Numbered from the stretch's first letter, positions 27,501 to 36,232 are shown. The stretch is DNA of 64,000 nt from Ferruginibacter sp. (GCA_019638525.1 JAHBTO010000002.1:248001-312000); one strand, 5' to 3'. Notes: generated by a model from the letters alone, not told the origin. Translations and numbers: made by a program.

Positions 27501-28283
27501 ATGAGCACAAAACAAGTTCAGGGTACCCTGTGGAGTACCGCCCCCAATCATTGGTCCACATTTTTTGAACCCTTTTTTCTACCGTTGTACAAAAAAACAT
27601 TAGCAGCGTTTGCTTTGCAGGAAGAACATTCTTTATTGGATGCAGGTTGCGGCGCCGGTATGTTTAGCCACATGGCCATCAGCACCGGTGCACAGGTAAT
27701 AGGTATTGACGCTGCACCCGGCTTATTGAAACTGGCAAGAGAAAGAAACCCCGGGCATAATTTTTTGGAAGAAGACCTGGAAGCCCTGCCCTTTAAAGAT
27801 GAAACCTTTGACTTTGTAACCGGATTTAACTCCTTTCAATATGCAGGCAGTTTTTCCAATGCCCTTGCCGAAGCAAAAAGGGTATTAAAAACAAATGGTA
27901 AGATGGTGATATGCATTTGGGACAAGGCCGAAGCAAGTGAAGCTACCACGGTGTTAAAAGCCATTGGCTCATTACTGCCACCACCACCACCCGGCACACC
28001 CGGCCCCTTTGCGCTATCCGAAGATGGAAAAGTAGAGCAGGTGTTGCAATCGCTGAACCTTAAACTCATCAGTAAAGAAAGAGTGAGTTGCCCCTTCTTA
28101 TACTATTCACACGGCGATGGCATCAAAAGCTTTATGAGTACAGGGCCGGCTGCATCTGCATTAAACTTTGCTTCCAAAAAACTGGTGGAGCAATCCATTG
28201 CCGAAGCATTAAAGCCTTACCACCTTACAGAAGATTTATATTATTTGCAAAACAGCTTTTTGCTTTTTCTTGTAGAGAAATAA
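27501..28283 (+). CDS. SAM-dependent methyltransferase (class I)
   Basis: 260 residues, no signal peptide, so cytoplasmic. The SAM-binding motif I is LLDAGCGAGMFSHMA (about 45-59), followed by the acidic loop VIGIDAAPG, motif LEALPFKDETFDFVTGFNSFQYAG and the post-motif AKRVLKTNGKMVICIWDK. A proline-rich loop (LLPPPPPGTPGPF) lies before the C-terminal cap, which probably selects the substrate. The gap of 97 bases before it is the largest in this operon, so it may have extra control. It is the last gene before two hairpins. The methyl acceptor is unknown. Confidence 0.85.
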   Translation: MSTKQVQGTLWSTAPNHWSTFFEPFFLPLYKKTLAAFALQEEHSLLDAGCGAGMFSHMAISTGAQVIGIDAAPGLLKLARERNPGHNFLEEDLEALPFKDETFDFVTGFNSFQYAGSFSNALAEAKRVLKTNGKMVICIWDKAEASEATTVLKAIGSLLPPPPPGTPGPFALSEDGKVEQVLQSLNLKLISKERVSCPFLYYSHGDGIKSFMSTGPAASALNFASKKLVEQSIAEALKPYHLTEDLYYLQNSFLLFLVEK

Positions 28284-28351
28284 ACAATCACGTGTTTGTG
28301 TAAATAAATTGATTCATAAAAAAGCAAAACTTATGATTTGAAAACCACCAA

Positions 28352-28477
28352 AAAAGGATTGGAATATCCTTTTCTCCTTTAAAGTATAATAGCCTTCAAA
28401 TTAATATTTAAATCGCAAATACATTAAAGGTTTTTAAAAAAATGCCGCTTCATCTGTTTTGTAGCGGCATTTTTTTT
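28352..28477 (+). terminator. Tandem terminators ending the S74 operon
   Basis: The main terminator pairs AATGCCGCT (28441-28449) with AGCGGCATT (28463-28471), followed by T8. A-rich bases on the other side would let it work in both directions. A weaker hairpin lies ahead: AAAAGGAT (28352-28359) with ATCCTTTT (28366-28373). Together they close the rightward gene run that starts at 22642. Confidence 0.85.
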
Positions 28478-28478
28478 C

Positions 28479-29425
28479 ATTCTAAATCCGGACTCCATAA
28501 AGCAATTTAAATAAAATGATACCGGGTGTATTAAAAAAATAATTTACAACTAATATGAAAAGTTTAATTTTCTCATCCTGCTTAATACACTTACATATTG
28601 TAACCTAAGGATTCTGGTTTGGTTACAGCCATCATACAGCAAAAAAAATATAAACTCATTAAATCAAAATCCTATATCAAATATTTTCAGAAGATGGGAC
28701 AGATAGGATAGCTATATTGTATTATGTTTTTTGCAATAAAATAGAACTTTAGAAATATGGCTTAATAGATCTTATAAAATCGTAATTGTATTCAATTACA
28801 ATTATAATGTCAATTTGTTTAGCAATAAAGTTGTTTTAAAAACATCTAATATTCACTACAATAATTTTGAATAATTGGTTTTACCAGTAATAGTTTTCAT
28901 TGAAAGCCCACACAAATCAATAAATTCAATTTCTGATTACTTTCTTTACAGATGTTCCAGTTTAATATTTTTCATGGTTTAGTTTACAGATAACCCAATA
29001 TTGCTGCGTCTCTGATGTATTTCATCTTGCAAACCTAAATATTGAATATCTATACCCTGGACTATTTTTTATGTAATAACAAACGGTTAATATTTGTTGA
29101 ATAATAATAGTTTTTCAGTTATTTTTTTAAAGCCTGTTTTTTTAAATTGAGTTTTAACTCATTATACAATTTTATATCAAAGCTGATTATTTATCAACCA
29201 GGTACCATTATCAAAAGGCCCGTCTTCAAATACCCATAAACTGCTTAATGTACCTTTCGTAGTAATGTAATTTAAAATGGAATACTAACAACTAATTACG
29301 TTATACATATTCCTTAGAAAATTGTTTCCTAATTATTGAATAAGATATTTCCAAGGTTGCATGTATCAAGAATATCATACCTGCAGTTTTACGATGAAGT
29401 TTAATTACTGTAGAAATCATTTAGT
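28479..29425. other. AT-rich gene-poor region with a short open frame
   Basis: No gene of normal size is found on either strand. A 35-codon open frame without ATG lies on the minus strand at 29177-29284. It has protein-like composition (LSSLWVFEDGPFDNGTW) and could be the tail of a lost gene. The strand at 29079-29087 carries a single LytTR-like half site (ACCGTTTGT on the minus strand) without a partner. Otherwise I see nothing. Confidence 0.35.
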
Positions 29426-30121
29426 TTATTTAATTCCAATAATAAACAACATATTCCCTTTCTTATAATATTCTATTATATACGATTTGTCATTAAATAG
29501 ATTTAAAAGTTTTTGTGAACTTAAAGGTTCTCCAATTTTTTTTTGTTTCCTAAGCCTGTTCATATAAAATCTACTAAATAACCTGTCTGATGTTATTGTT
29601 GTGAAATAAAAAACTCCATTTGGTTTTAATACTCTTAATGCTTCATTTATAAATTCAGTTTTATTTTCAAAGCAATGTATCATTCCAAAACTTACTATTT
29701 TTTCAAAAGTTTCGTTTTCAAATGGTAATTTAAAAGCGTCTGCTTGTAATAATTTTATGTTATCAGGAATTTTTCCGTTATGATTGGCTAACCTTTTTTT
29801 TGCAATACGAAGCATTTCAACAGACTGATCAAGCAGAATATGGTTTTGTTTTGAATTTGCATATAAAGCAGCAGTTTGAACGAGGCTGCCACATCCAATA
29901 TCAAGGCTTGTTCCTTTTGCATTTAGGATGGCTTTTTTTGCAAATTCTGTATAATCTTTTGGCAAAGTGCCCCAAAATATTTTGTTGTAAAGTTTTGAGT
30001 TTACTATATCCTCATATTGCCTTGTTTTATTATCATTTACAGAGCTTTTAACATTTACTAAAGATGAAAAAAAATTACTTTCAATTTCCTTTACTTTATT
30101 ATTGTTGTTAATTAATTCCAT
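29426..30121 (-). CDS. SAM-dependent methyltransferase, orphan
   Basis: 231 residues, cytoplasmic, with the class I motifs SLDIGCGSLVQTAALYA (near 93-109), ILLDQSVEMLRIAKKRL, LQADAFKLPFENETFEKIV and EALRVLKPNGVFYFTTI. A polar Asn/Lys-rich N-terminus precedes the domain. Codon use is clearly more AT-rich than in the genes on either side, and it stands alone in a gene-poor stretch next to a tRNA gene, which may mean horizontal acquisition. The substrate is unknown. Confidence 0.82.
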   Translation of the reverse strand: MELINNNNKVKEIESNFFSSLVNVKSSVNDNKTRQYEDIVNSKLYNKIFWGTLPKDYTEFAKKAILNAKGTSLDIGCGSLVQTAALYANSKQNHILLDQSVEMLRIAKKRLANHNGKIPDNIKLLQADAFKLPFENETFEKIVSFGMIHCFENKTEFINEALRVLKPNGVFYFTTITSDRLFSRFYMNRLRKQKKIGEPLSSQKLLNLFNDKSYIIEYYKKGNMLFIIGIK

Positions 30122-30508
30122 TTTTAAAAAATTAATTTATTCCTGTTTGATCATGATTCTAAAAAAAACAACATAAAAATATAATCGTTCAAATGCTTTC
30201 AGATACACAAATGAGCAAATGGACTGTAGGAATGTGAGAATGGTAAAAATTTTTGTGTGAATGGATTACTTTTATTATAAATTTCTTTCAAATTGTTGAG
30301 CCTGTTAACTTAATTATTAATAGGCATATCTTAAAACAGTTAAGGCATATTAATAAATAGATACGTTTCGGTTGGCAATAGGTATAATTTCATTTACATA
30401 AAAAATAAACCTACAGGTTTGTAATATTGAAAAATTATATATCTCACCTATATCTTCCCCTCCTACACCATACGATTTAATGAATAAAAGAGTATGTAGA
30501 AATACAAA
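30122..30508. other. Non-coding gap upstream of the orphan methyltransferase
   Basis: AT-rich sequence with no supported gene. It should carry the promoter of the leftward methyltransferase, but I could not choose a convincing element. A small inverted repeat, AAACCT/AGGTTT, lies near 30408-30421. Confidence 0.3.
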
Positions 30509-30542
30509 AAAAGCCTGAAATAACTACAATTTTCAGGCTTTT
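30509..30542. terminator. Bidirectional intrinsic terminator beside tRNA-Ser
   Basis: AAAAGCCTGAAA (30509-30520) pairs with TTTCAGGCTTTT (30531-30542) around a 10-base loop. It lies 16 bases beyond the 3' end of the tRNA gene and gives a U-tract in either direction, so it most likely ends the tRNA transcript. Confidence 0.8.
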
Positions 30543-30558
30543 ATAATTCATTGACCAG

Positions 30559-30643
30559 CGGAGAGAGAGGGATTCGAACCCCCGGACCTGTGACAGTCAA
30601 CGGTTTTCAAGACCGCCGCATTCGACCGCTCTGCCATCTCTCC
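30559..30643 (-). tRNA. tRNA-Ser (anticodon UGA)
   Basis: 85 bases fold as a class II tRNA: the acceptor stem GGAGAGA (5' end at 30643) pairs with TCTCTCC (30560-30566), the discriminator base is G, and the D-loop has AGCGGTCGAATGCGG. The anticodon loop CTTGAAA holds TGA at 30609-30607, a long serine-type variable arm (TGACTGTCACAGGTC) follows, and the T-arm is GGGGGTTCGAATCCC. The CCA end is not encoded. It reads UCN serine codons. Confidence 0.97.
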
Positions 30644-30848
30644 GGCGCAAAAGTACGGTTTGAAATATTTCAACCCAAAAAAACATGTAACTAATTGAAT
30701 TTATTTTTGTGAAGCCTATTTATTACTGTAATTGTGCTTAAATAAAATGTTCTATTTATAATGCGCCGGCTTTGTTTTTAAAGGCTAAAAATTATGTGGG
30801 TATTAGCAAACAGTTAGTTTTTTTTTACAACAAAAAAAGTATAGCTGG

Positions 30849-32969
30849 CTATTGTTCTAATTTGTCTTTTACCAATACTAAATCGCTTAATGCAACTGTG
30901 ATGGGCATTACACCTACCTGTAACACGGCTTTTTTCCCTTTTATTTCTTTTATAATACCTACCTGCCGGTTTTGTTTCATCTTTGCTTTCAGTCCTATTT
31001 TAAATTCGCCGGTAACCTCTTCAAATTTTTCATGTAGTTTTTTCTGTTGCTTTTCATTTTTAAATGATTCTTTTTGCTTAAATAGCAAGGCATGTATCAA
31101 TTTAATAACTTTATCTTTATCATCGGTTTTTCGCCATTCAATCACCATGGCCTTTAACCTGCGTTCCATATCCTTCAGGTAAGTAAACTTTTCTGCAGCA
31201 ATACTGTTTTGTAGTTTTAGCCTTTCCATTTCCTGCTTATGTTTCTCCTTATTCAAAACATCCTGCATCTCTTTTTTAAGTCGTTCATTTTCTTTAATAA
31301 GGATATTTAATTGCAATTTTTCCTTATTAATATCCTGCAGGTCCTGCTCGGTGCGGTTAAGCAGTTTATCTAAAGTAAAATGATCATCATCTACAAGTTT
31401 CCTTGCCTTATCAATCAGCCTTTTTTCTAATCCAATTCTTTCGGCGATAGAAAACGTATAAGAACTGCCCGGCTTACCCGTTACAAGTTTATACATCGGC
31501 AACAGTTTTTTTTCATCAAACTGCATGGCGCCATTAATAATACCAGGCACTTTATTGGCCATTACTTTTAAATTAAGGTAATGTGTAGTAACAATACCAA
31601 TACTATGCTTAAGGGCAAGTTCTTCCATAATCACTTCGGCAAAAGCGCCGCCCAGGTTGGGGTCGCTGCCACTGCCCAGCTCATCTATAAAAAATAAGGT
31701 TTTACCATTGGCATTTTCCATAAAATGCTTCATATTTTTTAAATGCGATGAGTAAGTGCTTAATTCAAATTCCAGGCTTTGTGTATCGCCAATATGTATC
31801 ATCAGTTGTTTAAAAATCCCCATCTCGCTGTCAGCATGCACAGGCACCAACAAACCGCTCTGCATCATCAACTGTAATAAACCAACGGTTTTAAGGGTAA
31901 CAGTTTTACCGCCGGCATTAGGCCCGCTGATAACAAGTATCCGCTGTTTATCATGTAAAGAAATATCAACAGGAATGGTTGGTTTAACTTGCCCGTCTTT
32001 TGATGGATTGTTTTTATTATACAGGTATAACAAAGGATGGTAAGCCTGTTTCAAATGCACCAATGCTTTATCGGTTATCTTTGGATGATTGCCATTATAT
32101 TCCATGGCAAACTTTGCCTTTGCCTTAATGAAATCATATTCGCCGGCAATGTGCAAATAACTTTTCAGCAACGATGAATACATACTCAACTGCTGTGTTA
32201 AATTCCGCAATATGCGGTACACTTCTTTTCGTTCATCGTTCTCTAACGAAAAAACAGCATTGTTCAGTTCAGTAGTTTCTTCGGGCTCAATAAAACTTGT
32301 TTTACGGCTATCACTTTCGCCATGCAGTATCCCTTTTATCATTCGTTTTTGTTCGGCAAAAACAGCCAGCACCCTCCTGCCGTTCAAAAAACTTTCTTCA
32401 ATATCTGCCAGGTAACCTTGCTTATTCAACTTACTCACAATACGGTCAAACACACGTCTAAGTTCGTTTCGCTTACGGTATAAACTTATCCTTATGTTTG
32501 CGAGTGCTTCGCTTGCGCTGTCTTTCACCTGCCCGTTTTCGTCAAGTGTTTCATCAATCAGTTGTACAATTGTTTTTTCATAGTACGCATCCTGTATCAC
32601 AAAGGCAAGGGCCGGATATGCCATGCGACGTTCATTATCAAACCATCGAAAAATATTACCGGTATTTTCTGCAAGCTTGCGAATGAGCAGGAACTGGTCG
32701 CCATTTAAAACAGCGCCGGGTATGCCAACAAGTTTTATTTCTTTATTTAAATTTTGCACAAACTCATTAGGAAAATGCTGCCCACTTTGCAGCAGCAATT
32801 TAAATTCATTGGCTTGTTGCAATTCAGTTTCAATAAATTCCTTTTTTGTATGAAGCCGCAGGTTTTCGGCTTTTGATTTTGCATATTCGGTACGGCAATA
32901 TTGGGCAAGCAGTGTTTTTACCTTTTCATATTCTAACTGAACAAGCGCCGATCCGGGAAAAAATTTCAT
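30849..32969 (-). CDS. MutS2-family DNA-binding ATPase without Smr domain
   Basis: MutS-family ATPase of 706 residues. The N-terminal core and lever regions are followed by the ATPase, with Walker A ISGPNAGGKTVTLK (about 345-358) and Walker B TLFFIDELGSGSDPN (about 424-438). A long coiled coil comes next (about 520-640, LNILIKENERLKKEMQDVL), and the protein ends in a KOW/SH3-like segment (VGIIKEIKGKKAVLQVG). The mismatch-recognition domain of MutS1 is absent, and so is the C-terminal Smr nuclease of classical MutS2. Roles in recombination control or ribosome-collision rescue are known for relatives; nuclease action would need another protein. Its 5' region has been duplicated upstream. Confidence 0.88.
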   Translation of the reverse strand: MKFFPGSALVQLEYEKVKTLLAQYCRTEYAKSKAENLRLHTKKEFIETELQQANEFKLLLQSGQHFPNEFVQNLNKEIKLVGIPGAVLNGDQFLLIRKLAENTGNIFRWFDNERRMAYPALAFVIQDAYYEKTIVQLIDETLDENGQVKDSASEALANIRISLYRKRNELRRVFDRIVSKLNKQGYLADIEESFLNGRRVLAVFAEQKRMIKGILHGESDSRKTSFIEPEETTELNNAVFSLENDERKEVYRILRNLTQQLSMYSSLLKSYLHIAGEYDFIKAKAKFAMEYNGNHPKITDKALVHLKQAYHPLLYLYNKNNPSKDGQVKPTIPVDISLHDKQRILVISGPNAGGKTVTLKTVGLLQLMMQSGLLVPVHADSEMGIFKQLMIHIGDTQSLEFELSTYSSHLKNMKHFMENANGKTLFFIDELGSGSDPNLGGAFAEVIMEELALKHSIGIVTTHYLNLKVMANKVPGIINGAMQFDEKKLLPMYKLVTGKPGSSYTFSIAERIGLEKRLIDKARKLVDDDHFTLDKLLNRTEQDLQDINKEKLQLNILIKENERLKKEMQDVLNKEKHKQEMERLKLQNSIAAEKFTYLKDMERRLKAMVIEWRKTDDKDKVIKLIHALLFKQKESFKNEKQQKKLHEKFEEVTGEFKIGLKAKMKQNRQVGIIKEIKGKKAVLQVGVMPITVALSDLVLVKDKLEQ

Positions 32970-33304
32970 CGCTGTTATACTTTTTTGTAACGGGCAAATG
33001 TACGTTGATTGAGCCGATGTGGCGACGCTCCGTTCAACTGCATATCTTCATTCATCTTTTTTTAAAGCGTAGGAAGATGGTTTACTTTATGTTGTTGGCC
33101 AGGCAACCAACAACTGCCAAAATTGAACAAGCGCCGAATTAGGAAAAAATTTCATCGCTGTTATACTTTTTTTGTAACGGGCAAATGTACGTTGATTGAG
33201 CCGATGTGGCGACGCTCCGTTCAACTGCATATCTTCATTCATCTTTTATTAAAGCGTTGGAAGATGGTTTACTTTATGTTGTTGGCCAGGCAACCAACAA
33301 CGGC
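32941..33304. repeat. 186-bp-period tandem duplication of the mutS2 5' region
   Basis: Copy 1 (about 32941-33118) and copy 2 (about 33127-33304) are nearly identical, with a few substitutions and one T-run length change. The unit contains the first ten codons of mutS2, its ATG and the promoter-like TACATTTG (minus strand, 32995-33002 in copy 1). Copy 2 therefore has its own ATG at 33155, opening a 22-codon frame that ends at 33087. Confidence 0.9.
32995..33002 (-). promoter_or_regulatory. Possible -7 element for mutS2
   Basis: The minus strand reads TACATTTG, an exact TAnnTTTG match, 26 bases before the mutS2 ATG. The same element recurs 186 bases upstream in the second copy of the repeat. 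No clear -33 box. Confidence 0.4.
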
Positions 33305-33400
33305 CGACCATCAACGGCCAACCAACAATCAACAATCAACAAGCAACCAACAACAATTAACGAGCAACAATCAACGGCTAACCATCAACCACCCTTGTTA
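33290..33400. repeat. Low-complexity CAACNA-type repeat tract
   Basis: About 110 bases built from variants of CAACAA, CAACCA and CAATCA with interspersed CGGC, almost free of T on runs of the plus strand. It follows directly on copy 2 of the tandem duplication and ends before msrA. It is not organised as equal repeats and spacers. Frames read through it only yield Asn/Gln/Thr-rich nonsense. Confidence 0.7.
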
Positions 33401-33453
33401 AACTTTTGTTGCAAAAAAATGTTATTCAATCTGTAGCAATTAACTTTACGTAA

Positions 33454-34128
33454 ATGATGGAAAAGAACAGCAACATGTTAAAAGCATTATTCATTTCAAT
33501 TGTAAGTTTTGCAGGATTAAACTCCTGTGCACAAAAAGACAACTCATCAAAAATTAAAAAAGAACCTACAGCTATGACAACAACCGCAGCTAAATTAGAC
33601 ACAGCCACCTTTGGTACCGGTTGCTTCTGGTGTACCGAAGCTATCTTCCAGGAATTGAAAGGTGTGGAAAAAGTTACCAGCGGCTATAGCGGCGGCACTG
33701 TGCCCAACCCCACTTACGAACAGGTTTGCAGTAAAACTACAGGCCATGCAGAGTGCCTGAATATTTTGTATGATCCTACAATTATAAGTTTTGATGAACT
33801 GCTGGAAGTTTTCTGGCAGGTACACGACCCCACCACTTTAAACAGGCAGGGAGCCGATGTGGGTACACAATACCGCAGTGTGATATTTTATCATAACCAG
33901 CAACAAAAAGAAAAGGCCCAAAAATATAAAGCTGCATTAGATAAAAGCGGCGCCTGGAGCAATCCTATTGTAACTTCGCTTGAAGAATTTAAAATATTTT
34001 ACCCCGCCGAAGACTATCACCAAAATTATTACCGCAATAATACCGGACAGGGATATTGCCAGTTTGTAATAAGGCCCAAACTGGAAAAATTTGAAAAAGT
34101 TTTTAAAGACAAGCTAAAAAAACAATAA
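33454..34128 (+). CDS. msrA: Peptide-methionine (S)-S-oxide reductase, exported
   Basis: Repairs methionine S-sulfoxide in proteins. 224 residues: the first 25 form a lipoprotein-like signal (SFAGLNSCAQKDN), then a short linker, then the MsrA domain with GCFWC at 56-60 (catalytic Cys57), VTSGYSGG, GHAECLNILYDP and DYHQNYY. The lipobox implies a periplasmic, membrane-anchored enzyme that repairs envelope proteins. Start choices at 33454, 33457 and 33475 all keep a signal. It is convergent with the cytochrome gene. Confidence 0.93.
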   Translation: MMEKNSNMLKALFISIVSFAGLNSCAQKDNSSKIKKEPTAMTTTAAKLDTATFGTGCFWCTEAIFQELKGVEKVTSGYSGGTVPNPTYEQVCSKTTGHAECLNILYDPTIISFDELLEVFWQVHDPTTLNRQGADVGTQYRSVIFYHNQQQKEKAQKYKAALDKSGAWSNPIVTSLEEFKIFYPAEDYHQNYYRNNTGQGYCQFVIRPKLEKFEKVFKDKLKKQ

Positions 34129-34152
34129 GGCAAACTTCCTTCATTATTCACA

Positions 34153-34569
34153 CTAATGCTTTACCGGATCCGGCAATTTTGCCGGCATAGGTTCGGCACG
34201 GTGGCAGGTAAAACAGGTTACGGCCTGCACCTGGTCGGCAGTTACATTTTCGTTAAACTGGAAATAGTTTTTATTGATATCAGTTGTCATCCTCATCATT
34301 CTTCGGGTAATTTCTTTTTCGGGTTTATCATCTTTATCAAACATCAGTGTATCGGCTTTTTTATCACGGAGATGGCAATACTTACAATCTACGCCAAGCA
34401 TGGTGGTAAAGCCATCCATTATTTTATCTAATGAGTCTGCTGATATATTCTTTGGCAGTACCTGTAAATTTTTAAACTCTTCGTTTACCGGTTGTTTAAC
34501 GGCTGCAATACCAATAAAAACCATTACAACCAACACTGCCATTACTTTTATTTTTTTAAATGTTTTCAT
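34153..34569 (-). CDS. Small c-type cytochrome (reaction-centre cytochrome-like fold)
   Basis: 138 residues with an N-terminal signal or anchor (VMAVLVVMVFIGIAAV). Two CXXCH haem-binding motifs are present, CKYCH (near 62-66) and CFTCH (near 118-122). The layout, with DKIMDGFTTMLGVDCKYCH, a middle segment EITRRMMRMTTDINKNYF and the second motif before a short tail, is that of the CytoC_RC-like proteins of Bacteroidota. It is a periplasmic electron carrier of unknown partner. Two bases separate it from the upstream binding-protein gene, so they are probably co-transcribed. Confidence 0.85.
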   Translation of the reverse strand: MKTFKKIKVMAVLVVMVFIGIAAVKQPVNEEFKNLQVLPKNISADSLDKIMDGFTTMLGVDCKYCHLRDKKADTLMFDKDDKPEKEITRRMMRMTTDINKNYFQFNENVTADQVQAVTCFTCHRAEPMPAKLPDPVKH

Positions 34570-34570
34570 A

Positions 34571-36232
34571 CTATAATTTTTTAACTTTTCTAAGTTCCAG
34601 TAAATTTAAACTGTTTGGATAAAAGTTGGTAATATTTAAATGTACTAAATGAATGGCCATATCGTACCAAAGCGGAACAACCGGCGCATCTTCCATTACC
34701 ATCCTGTCCATTTGCCGGTATAGTTCATACCTTATTGAATCATTTTTTTCAGATAATGCGCTTTCGTATAACCTATCGTAGGCCGGGTTTTTATAACGGG
34801 TATAGTTTGGTGGCGCCGGGTTTTTGCCATAAAAAACACTCAGGTAATTCTCAGCATCGGGATAATCGGCTATCCAGCTTCCCCTAAAAAATAATGCCTG
34901 CGATTTTGATGTTTGCTCCATCAATAAACTTTTCTGAATCACTTCTACCTGCACTTTAATACCTATTTGCAATAATTCATTGGCAATAAAACTACCCAAA
35001 TCGCCATAAACAGGAATGGTAAGTAGTTTTATAGTTGGCAAATTTTTTCCTCCAGGAAAACCGGCATCTATAAGTAACTGTTTTGCTTTTACTACATCAT
35101 AATGATATCCTTTTACAGTAACAGAATCAAATGACGGTAAGCCCGCCGGTACAAAACCACTTTCGGCAGCAATGCCAATGCTATTACGCAGGTAAAGCAT
35201 CATTTTGCGCCTGTTAAAACCATAATTAATGGCCTGTCGTAATTTTTTAATTCGTAATGGAGAATTTTTTACCAGTTCATTCTGTTCATCCACCAAAATA
35301 CCCAGGTATTCTATATTAAGGTATGGATGTTTTTGAAGAACAATTTTTCCCTGCCAATCTTTTTTAAGGTTGCCGGTTTTGGTAAGCACTTCATCTTTAA
35401 AAGAAGGATCAATATCATCTATAAAATCGAGCCGGTTTTGTTGAAATTCTAAAAACTCAGTTGCCTTGCTATCATAAAAAGATACTTTAACGCCATCTAA
35501 GTAAGGCAACCTGTTGCCTGCAGCATCTTGTTCAAAATAATTTTCATTTTTTTTCAGGATTAGAGCTTGCCCCTCTTCCCAGGCCACAAACTGAAAAGGC
35601 CCTGTGCCAACAGGATGGCGGCGAAAATCGGTTGTATATTTTTCAACAGCCTCTTTTGGTATTATAGAACAGTATTGCATGCTTAAAATACCCAGTATAG
35701 ATTGAAAAGGCCTTAAAAGTTTTAATTGAAAAGTTGTATCATCAATTGCTTTAAAGCCGTTTACCGAATCAACACGGTTATTAAAAATCCAGGCGCCGGG
35801 GCTTGCGGTGTTTTTATCTATAATCCTGTTAAAACTGTATTCAACATCATGTGCAGTTAATTTTCTTCCCTTACCATTTATAAAACATGCATCATCGGTA
35901 AAGAAAACATCGTTGCGTAAAAAAAAAGTAAACGTAAGGTTATCGTTCGATATGCTCCAATGCGTAGCAAGCGATGGCTGCATCTGCATATTACTGTCAA
36001 TTTCAATAAGCGTATTGTAAAGTTGGTGGCAGGCCCACATTACCTGTTTGTTTTTAGCAAAGGCAGGATCTAAAGTTGCAAGGCCACTACTCTCATTATA
36101 ACGGAATATTTTTTTACCGGGATGAGAATGACTTTTACAAGAAAGAAAAATCAGCATGTATAAAAACACTATAGCTATACATGTTAAATTTATGCTACTG
36201 TTAAAGCTGCATTTTTTTGATGAAAGGTGCAT
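34571..36232 (-). CDS. Peptide/nickel-type ABC substrate-binding lipoprotein (SBP family 5)
   Basis: 553 residues with a long lipoprotein signal (LIFLSCKSHSHPG). SBP_bac_5 features are NESSGLATLDPAFAKNKQVMWA, LATHWSISNDNLTFTFFLR, HDVEYSFNRIID, RRHPVGTGPFQFVAWEEG and IKKLRQAINYGFNRRKMM. It would bind oligopeptides or a similar solute in the periplasm. No permease or ATPase genes lie nearby, so it is an orphan binding protein or pairs with a transporter encoded elsewhere. The next gene is a divergent M1 peptidase, which suggests a link to peptide use. Confidence 0.87.
   Translation of the reverse strand: MHLSSKKCSFNSSINLTCIAIVFLYMLIFLSCKSHSHPGKKIFRYNESSGLATLDPAFAKNKQVMWACHQLYNTLIEIDSNMQMQPSLATHWSISNDNLTFTFFLRNDVFFTDDACFINGKGRKLTAHDVEYSFNRIIDKNTASPGAWIFNNRVDSVNGFKAIDDTTFQLKLLRPFQSILGILSMQYCSIIPKEAVEKYTTDFRRHPVGTGPFQFVAWEEGQALILKKNENYFEQDAAGNRLPYLDGVKVSFYDSKATEFLEFQQNRLDFIDDIDPSFKDEVLTKTGNLKKDWQGKIVLQKHPYLNIEYLGILVDEQNELVKNSPLRIKKLRQAINYGFNRRKMMLYLRNSIGIAAESGFVPAGLPSFDSVTVKGYHYDVVKAKQLLIDAGFPGGKNLPTIKLLTIPVYGDLGSFIANELLQIGIKVQVEVIQKSLLMEQTSKSQALFFRGSWIADYPDAENYLSVFYGKNPAPPNYTRYKNPAYDRLYESALSEKNDSIRYELYRQMDRMVMEDAPVVPLWYDMAIHLVHLNITNFYPNSLNLLELRKVKKL

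Noticed and set aside
28479-29425. Insertion sequence in the gene-poor region
   Set aside because: No transposase remnant and no terminal inverted repeats with target duplication could be seen.
30559-30643. tRNA-Ser as an attachment site of an integrated element
   Set aside because: No integrase gene and no second copy of the tRNA 3' end were found in the window; only the AT-rich flank is suggestive.
33087-33155. 22-codon frame in the duplicated mutS2 start as a real gene
   Set aside because: It arises directly from the duplication and ends at an arbitrary stop; kept only as a note in the finding on the repeat.
33290-33400. CRISPR array
   Set aside because: The units are short, unequal and without distinct spacers, and there is no cas gene in the window.
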